DNA from: Synergistaceae bacterium
GTDB taxonomy: Bacteria > Synergistota > Synergistia > Synergistales > Synergistaceae
Direction: 5' to 3'
DNA: 7,119 nucleotides
Assembly (NCBI GenBank): GCA_031274115.1
Contig: JAISQP010000016.1
Coordinates: 1-7,119 of the forward strand
Below are positions 5,080-7,119 of the stretch, one piece after another. Numbering within the stretch: position 1 is the first letter of the stretch; each line of letters opens with the position of its first letter. The position numbers and the translations under genes were made by a program. The notes beneath the pieces were generated by a model. It saw only the letters and a list, made by a program, of their open reading frames with translations, was not told where the DNA came from and made no database searches.

Positions 5080-6767
5080 CGCGGCGACTCGCCTTCGAGC
5101 AGCATGTAGTGTTCGTTGCGGGTCATGTGAACGTACTCGCCGGTCCTCGACTCGCGAAAGGTGAACGGGCCGGCGCCGATAAGCTCTGTGAGCGTCGTCC
5201 CGTCCAGGGCCTTGTGCGGTTTGTTGGTCGGCTGCCACGTTCGCCAATCCGTGACGTTCTCCAGAATATGCTTCGGCAGCAGGAGCATACCTCCGATGTT
5301 ATGCAGATGCCAGTAACTCGTGTTCGCCATCGTCACCCGCACCGTCCTCTCGCTCTCGTCCGCTTCGATGGATTCGATATCTTTCACGCTGTCGAAGAAT
5401 CGCGGAACGTTGTTGTCCTTGATGAACTTCAGGGTGTACTCGACGTCGCGAACCGTGATGGGGCGTCCGTCCTGCCACTTCAGACCGGGGCGCAGGGTAA
5501 AGGTGAGGACGGAGCCCTTCTCTCCCGGCTCGATGCTCCAGCTCTCGGCGAGCCACGGCATGTCCTCGAAGGTATAGGGATCGGCGGAGATCATGGTGTC
5601 GTAGACCGTCCCAAGCACCGCCCAGTCGTATGCGGTGGAGGAGACGAGCGGGTTCAGCGTTCGAATCTCCTCCGGGATATTCCAATAAATGGGGCGTTCC
5701 CCGCCGTCCTTTGGCGTCATGGAGATGAGCGTGAGCAGGTTGTCCGAGGTCGATCTGTCCGTCGTGAACACGCCGTCCCAGTCGTTTCGCATCGCCGAGA
5801 TGGAGTAGCGGCTGTAGATCGGGATGACCGGCATCAGCTCCGAGAGCATCTTCTGCGCTCGCGAGGCCATAACGCGCGCGCTCGCCTCGTCCGGCGCGTA
5901 GCGGAGATCATGGAGCGCTTTGTCCAGCTCCGGGTCGGCAATGCCGCTCATGTTGTACCCGCCCTCCACGTCCATGGACGAATGATAAAAGGAGTATAGA
6001 ACATCGGGGTCCCGCGACATTGTCCAAGCGTTGGTGCAGGCGTCGAAGTTCCGGACGTCGACTCGGGCCAGCATTGTCTGAAAATCGAGCGGCTCGGCCT
6101 CTGCCGGAACTCCGATAGATGACAGGGCCTCCGCCGTCAGGGCGGCGATCTCCGTCGTCGTCGTCGCCACCGACGAGGGAGGGCAGAGTATCTTCGTGAC
6201 CGGAACCTTGCGCCCGTCAGGAGCGACGAGCCGCCCCGAGCGGTCCCACGTCCACCCCGCGTCCGCGAGGCGCTTGCGCGCGGCATCCACCCCGGGCGGG
6301 AACTTCGTCACGTTCGGCTCGTAGTACGGCGAGATACTCGGCAGAAAACTCTCGATCGGCTCGCAGTACCCCGCGAACAGGTCGCGAGTCCATTTTCTGC
6401 GCTCCACGACCTGCGACGCGGCCTGACGCAATACCGTCTGATCCCATGGGAACTTGCGCAAGTTGAAGGTGATGAAAAAGCCGTGAAAGGACGAGGCCAG
6501 CGACAGGTCCGCGCCGGACCTGGCAAGGCGCTCGACGTCCGCCGGGCGGTATATGTCGGAGAGCACGTCGAGCTTCCCGGCTGACATGGCGAGAAGCTGC
6601 GCGTCCATGTCACGGATTATGACGTAATACAGATCCTTCATCTTCGGCCCGCGATAGTTCCTTATGTCGAACGACGACGCCTGCTCGCCGGCCGCGGGAT
6701 GAACCGACAGCGCGAGCGCCGCCGCAAAGCAGATCAGCAACGAACAACGCAGGTAAAAACGCCTCAA
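5076..6767 (-). CDS. Family-5 ABC solute-binding protein, circularly permuted
   Basis: This is the periplasmic receptor of the importer, 563 residues, near the usual length. Residues 1-27 are a signal peptide (basic start, core 9-21, cleavage near PAAG) without a lipobox, so the mature protein is soluble. The fold order is reversed. Residues 44-333 are the family's normal C-terminal half: the VIIRDMDAQLLAMSAGKLDVL strand-helix (49-69), FITFNLRKFPWDQTVLRQA (98-116), FDACTNAWTMSRDPD (241-255) and PVIPIYSR (313-320). A linker follows. Residues 359-563 are the normal N-terminal half: LNPLVSSTAYD (371-381), the MPWLAESW motif (403-410), LTFTLRPGLKWQDGRPIT (421-438) and GAGPFTFRES (531-540). The chain ends at SPR, where the first half would ordinarily follow. 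The start is TTG after a GGGGG site; an in-frame TAG sits three codons upstream, so no N-half is missing. Which ligand binds is unknown. Confidence 0.9.
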   Translation of the reverse strand: MRRFYLRCSLLICFAAALALSVHPAAGEQASSFDIRNYRGPKMKDLYYVIIRDMDAQLLAMSAGKLDVLSDIYRPADVERLARSGADLSLASSFHGFFITFNLRKFPWDQTVLRQAASQVVERRKWTRDLFAGYCEPIESFLPSISPYYEPNVTKFPPGVDAARKRLADAGWTWDRSGRLVAPDGRKVPVTKILCPPSSVATTTTEIAALTAEALSSIGVPAEAEPLDFQTMLARVDVRNFDACTNAWTMSRDPDVLYSFYHSSMDVEGGYNMSGIADPELDKALHDLRYAPDEASARVMASRAQKMLSELMPVIPIYSRYSISAMRNDWDGVFTTDRSTSDNLLTLISMTPKDGGERPIYWNIPEEIRTLNPLVSSTAYDWAVLGTVYDTMISADPYTFEDMPWLAESWSIEPGEKGSVLTFTLRPGLKWQDGRPITVRDVEYTLKFIKDNNVPRFFDSVKDIESIEADESERTVRVTMANTSYWHLHNIGGMLLLPKHILENVTDWRTWQPTNKPHKALDGTTLTELIGAGPFTFRESRTGEYVHMTRNEHYMLLEGESPR

Positions 6768-6780
6768 AATGGACTACCCC

Positions 6781-6836
6781 CTATATTCAAGCAACGCTTA
6801 CTAAATTATACACTTACTGACAAGCTATGAATATAG
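6781..6836 (-). repeat. Inverted repeat over the ABC operon leader
   Basis: CTATATTCA (6781-6789) is exactly complementary to TGAATATAG (6828-6836). Pairing extends inward by AGC/GCT with one bulged A at 6827, giving 12 pairs around a 31-base loop. The near arm touches the GGGGG ribosome site (6777-6781) of the binding-protein gene. A transcript started upstream of 6836 could fold so as to hinder translation. As DNA, the arms could instead be two operator half-sites flanking the -10 box at 6805-6810. Confidence 0.5.
6805..6810 (-). promoter_or_regulatory. Candidate -10 box for the ABC operon
   Basis: The minus strand reads TATAAT here, a perfect -10 match. It would give a start near 6798 and a leader of about 30 bases before the TTG. 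The best -35 at a 17-base spacing is only TATTCA, so the promoter would be weak or activator-dependent. Confidence 0.4.
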
Positions 6837-6891
6837 ACCGCAAAACGCGGAATAACGGCGCCGGGTGTTCTCCCTTCCGCGCGTAGCGTTG

Positions 6892-6908
6892 TATAATATC
6901 TTATTATA
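6892..6908. promoter_or_regulatory. Back-to-back -10 boxes in a perfect dyad
   Basis: TATAATA (6892-6898) and TATTATA (6902-6908) are perfect inverted copies around TCT. Each strand therefore presents a consensus TATAAT. The plus-strand copy suits the gene starting at 6927, giving a start near 6904 and a leader of about 20 bases. The minus-strand copy could be a distal start for the ABC operon with a long leader. No good -35 is visible for the plus copy. Confidence 0.45.
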
Positions 6909-6926
6909 AGAAAGGACTCTGCGACT

Positions 6927-7119
6927 ATGACGGACGATTTCAGTGGAATAACATTCAGCCAGGAGATGGAGCGTGAGATACTCGAGCTCGAACGCAGGGG
7001 CGAGCTTCCGAAGGAGATCGACAGGTTCGGCGATCATTTTCTGAAGTTCCTGCTCGCCGCGCCGGAGAGGCAATGGATACTGCTCGACCTGCTCAACACT
7101 ATCCTGAAGCTGATGGGTT
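6927..7119 (+). CDS. Rpn-like PD-(D/E)XK nuclease/transposase-family protein, N-terminus only
   Basis: The first 64 codons are present and the frame runs off the window. The ATG at 6927 has AAAGGA (6911-6916) ten bases before it and a TATAAT box at 6892-6897. Residues 12-30 are a charged helix (QEMEREILELERRGELPKE). Residues 32-61 (DRFGDHFLKFLLAAPER then WILLDLLNTIL) match the opening of Rpn-family proteins, in which D-x-x-F-K-x-L-L precedes a leucine-rich LLDLLNAIL helix. Family members are often annotated as recombination-promoting nucleases or inactive transposases and act on DNA in the cytoplasm. The catalytic D-ExK motif would be past the window end, so activity cannot be assessed. The gene is divergent from the ABC operon and G+C-rich like it. 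There is no sign of a functional link beyond the shared control region. Confidence 0.65.
   Translation, partial: MTDDFSGITFSQEMEREILELERRGELPKEIDRFGDHFLKFLLAAPERQWILLDLLNTILKLMG

Larger units (their letters stand above)
6768..6926. promoter_or_regulatory. Divergent control region between the ABC operon and the Rpn-like gene
   Basis: This 159-base gap must contain the promoters of both divergent genes. Besides the elements listed separately, it holds CGCGGAA (6846-6852) facing TTCCGCG (6875-6881), the palindrome CGGCGCCG (6856-6863), and a separated inverted pair CAACGCT (6792-6798) / AGCGTTG (6885-6891). The last could be paired operator half-sites, one next to each gene's -10 box. No binding factor can be named. 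Confidence 0.5.

Noticed and set aside
5080..5247. Upstream extension of the DppB-like permease gene
   Set aside because: It shadows the binding-protein gene. The family's N-terminal helix begins directly at the ATG at 5079.
5109..5999. Long plus-strand frame of 296 codons across the binding-protein gene
   Set aside because: It lies antisense to a strongly recognisable gene and is Arg/Val/His-rich without domains. Such long shadows are typical of G+C-rich coding sequence.
5076..6767. Binding protein as a frameshifted or truncated pseudogene
   Set aside because: The frame is open throughout, its length is normal for the family and each conserved block occurs once. Only the block order is unusual.
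6825..7073. Minus-strand 82-codon frame over the Rpn-like gene start
   Set aside because: It is antisense to the better supported plus-strand frame, which has a ribosome site, a -10 box and family resemblance.

Overview
The window reads as a G+C-rich bacterial chromosome segment. The lineage cannot be fixed from this sequence. The codon composition, the family-5 peptide-type ABC operon and the start of an Rpn-like nuclease would all fit a Synergistota-type anaerobe, but that is a guess.

Layout. Positions 1-552 (minus) hold the N-terminal part of an exported protein that looks like an M23/LytM-type peptidase; its catalytic domain lies beyond the edge. Positions 553-1315 form a visibly A+T-rich islet. 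It contains a 260-base non-coding stretch with small palindromes, a 78-residue winged-helix-like protein and a truncated HD-phosphohydrolase remnant. Positions 1316-6767 (minus) carry a complete five-gene ABC importer of the dipeptide/oligopeptide/nickel class. In transcription order it is: binding protein, DppB-type permease, DppC-type permease, DppD/NikD-type ATPase, DppF/NikE-type ATPase. Every junction overlaps (three 4-base ATGA overlaps and one 8-base overlap), so the genes are almost certainly one translationally coupled operon. Positions 6768-6926 are a divergent regulatory region with several dyads and -10-like boxes. From 6927 a plus-strand gene begins whose N-terminus resembles Rpn/PD-(D/E)XK nucleases; it runs off the window.

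The notable finding is the binding protein. Its family-5 (SBP_bac_5) fold is in circularly permuted order. After a signal peptide comes the half that is normally C-terminal, then a short linker, then the half that is normally N-terminal. The chain ends just where the first half should begin. An in-frame stop lies three codons before the start and the upstream gap is only about 160 bases, so no missing N-half can be hidden there. In the same operon the DppC-type permease carries an extra extracytoplasmic segment of roughly 130 residues between its first membrane helix and the conserved permease core. Together these suggest a structurally unusual importer, with a hinge-permuted receptor and a permease that has an enlarged outer face. 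The transported substrate cannot be read from the sequence.
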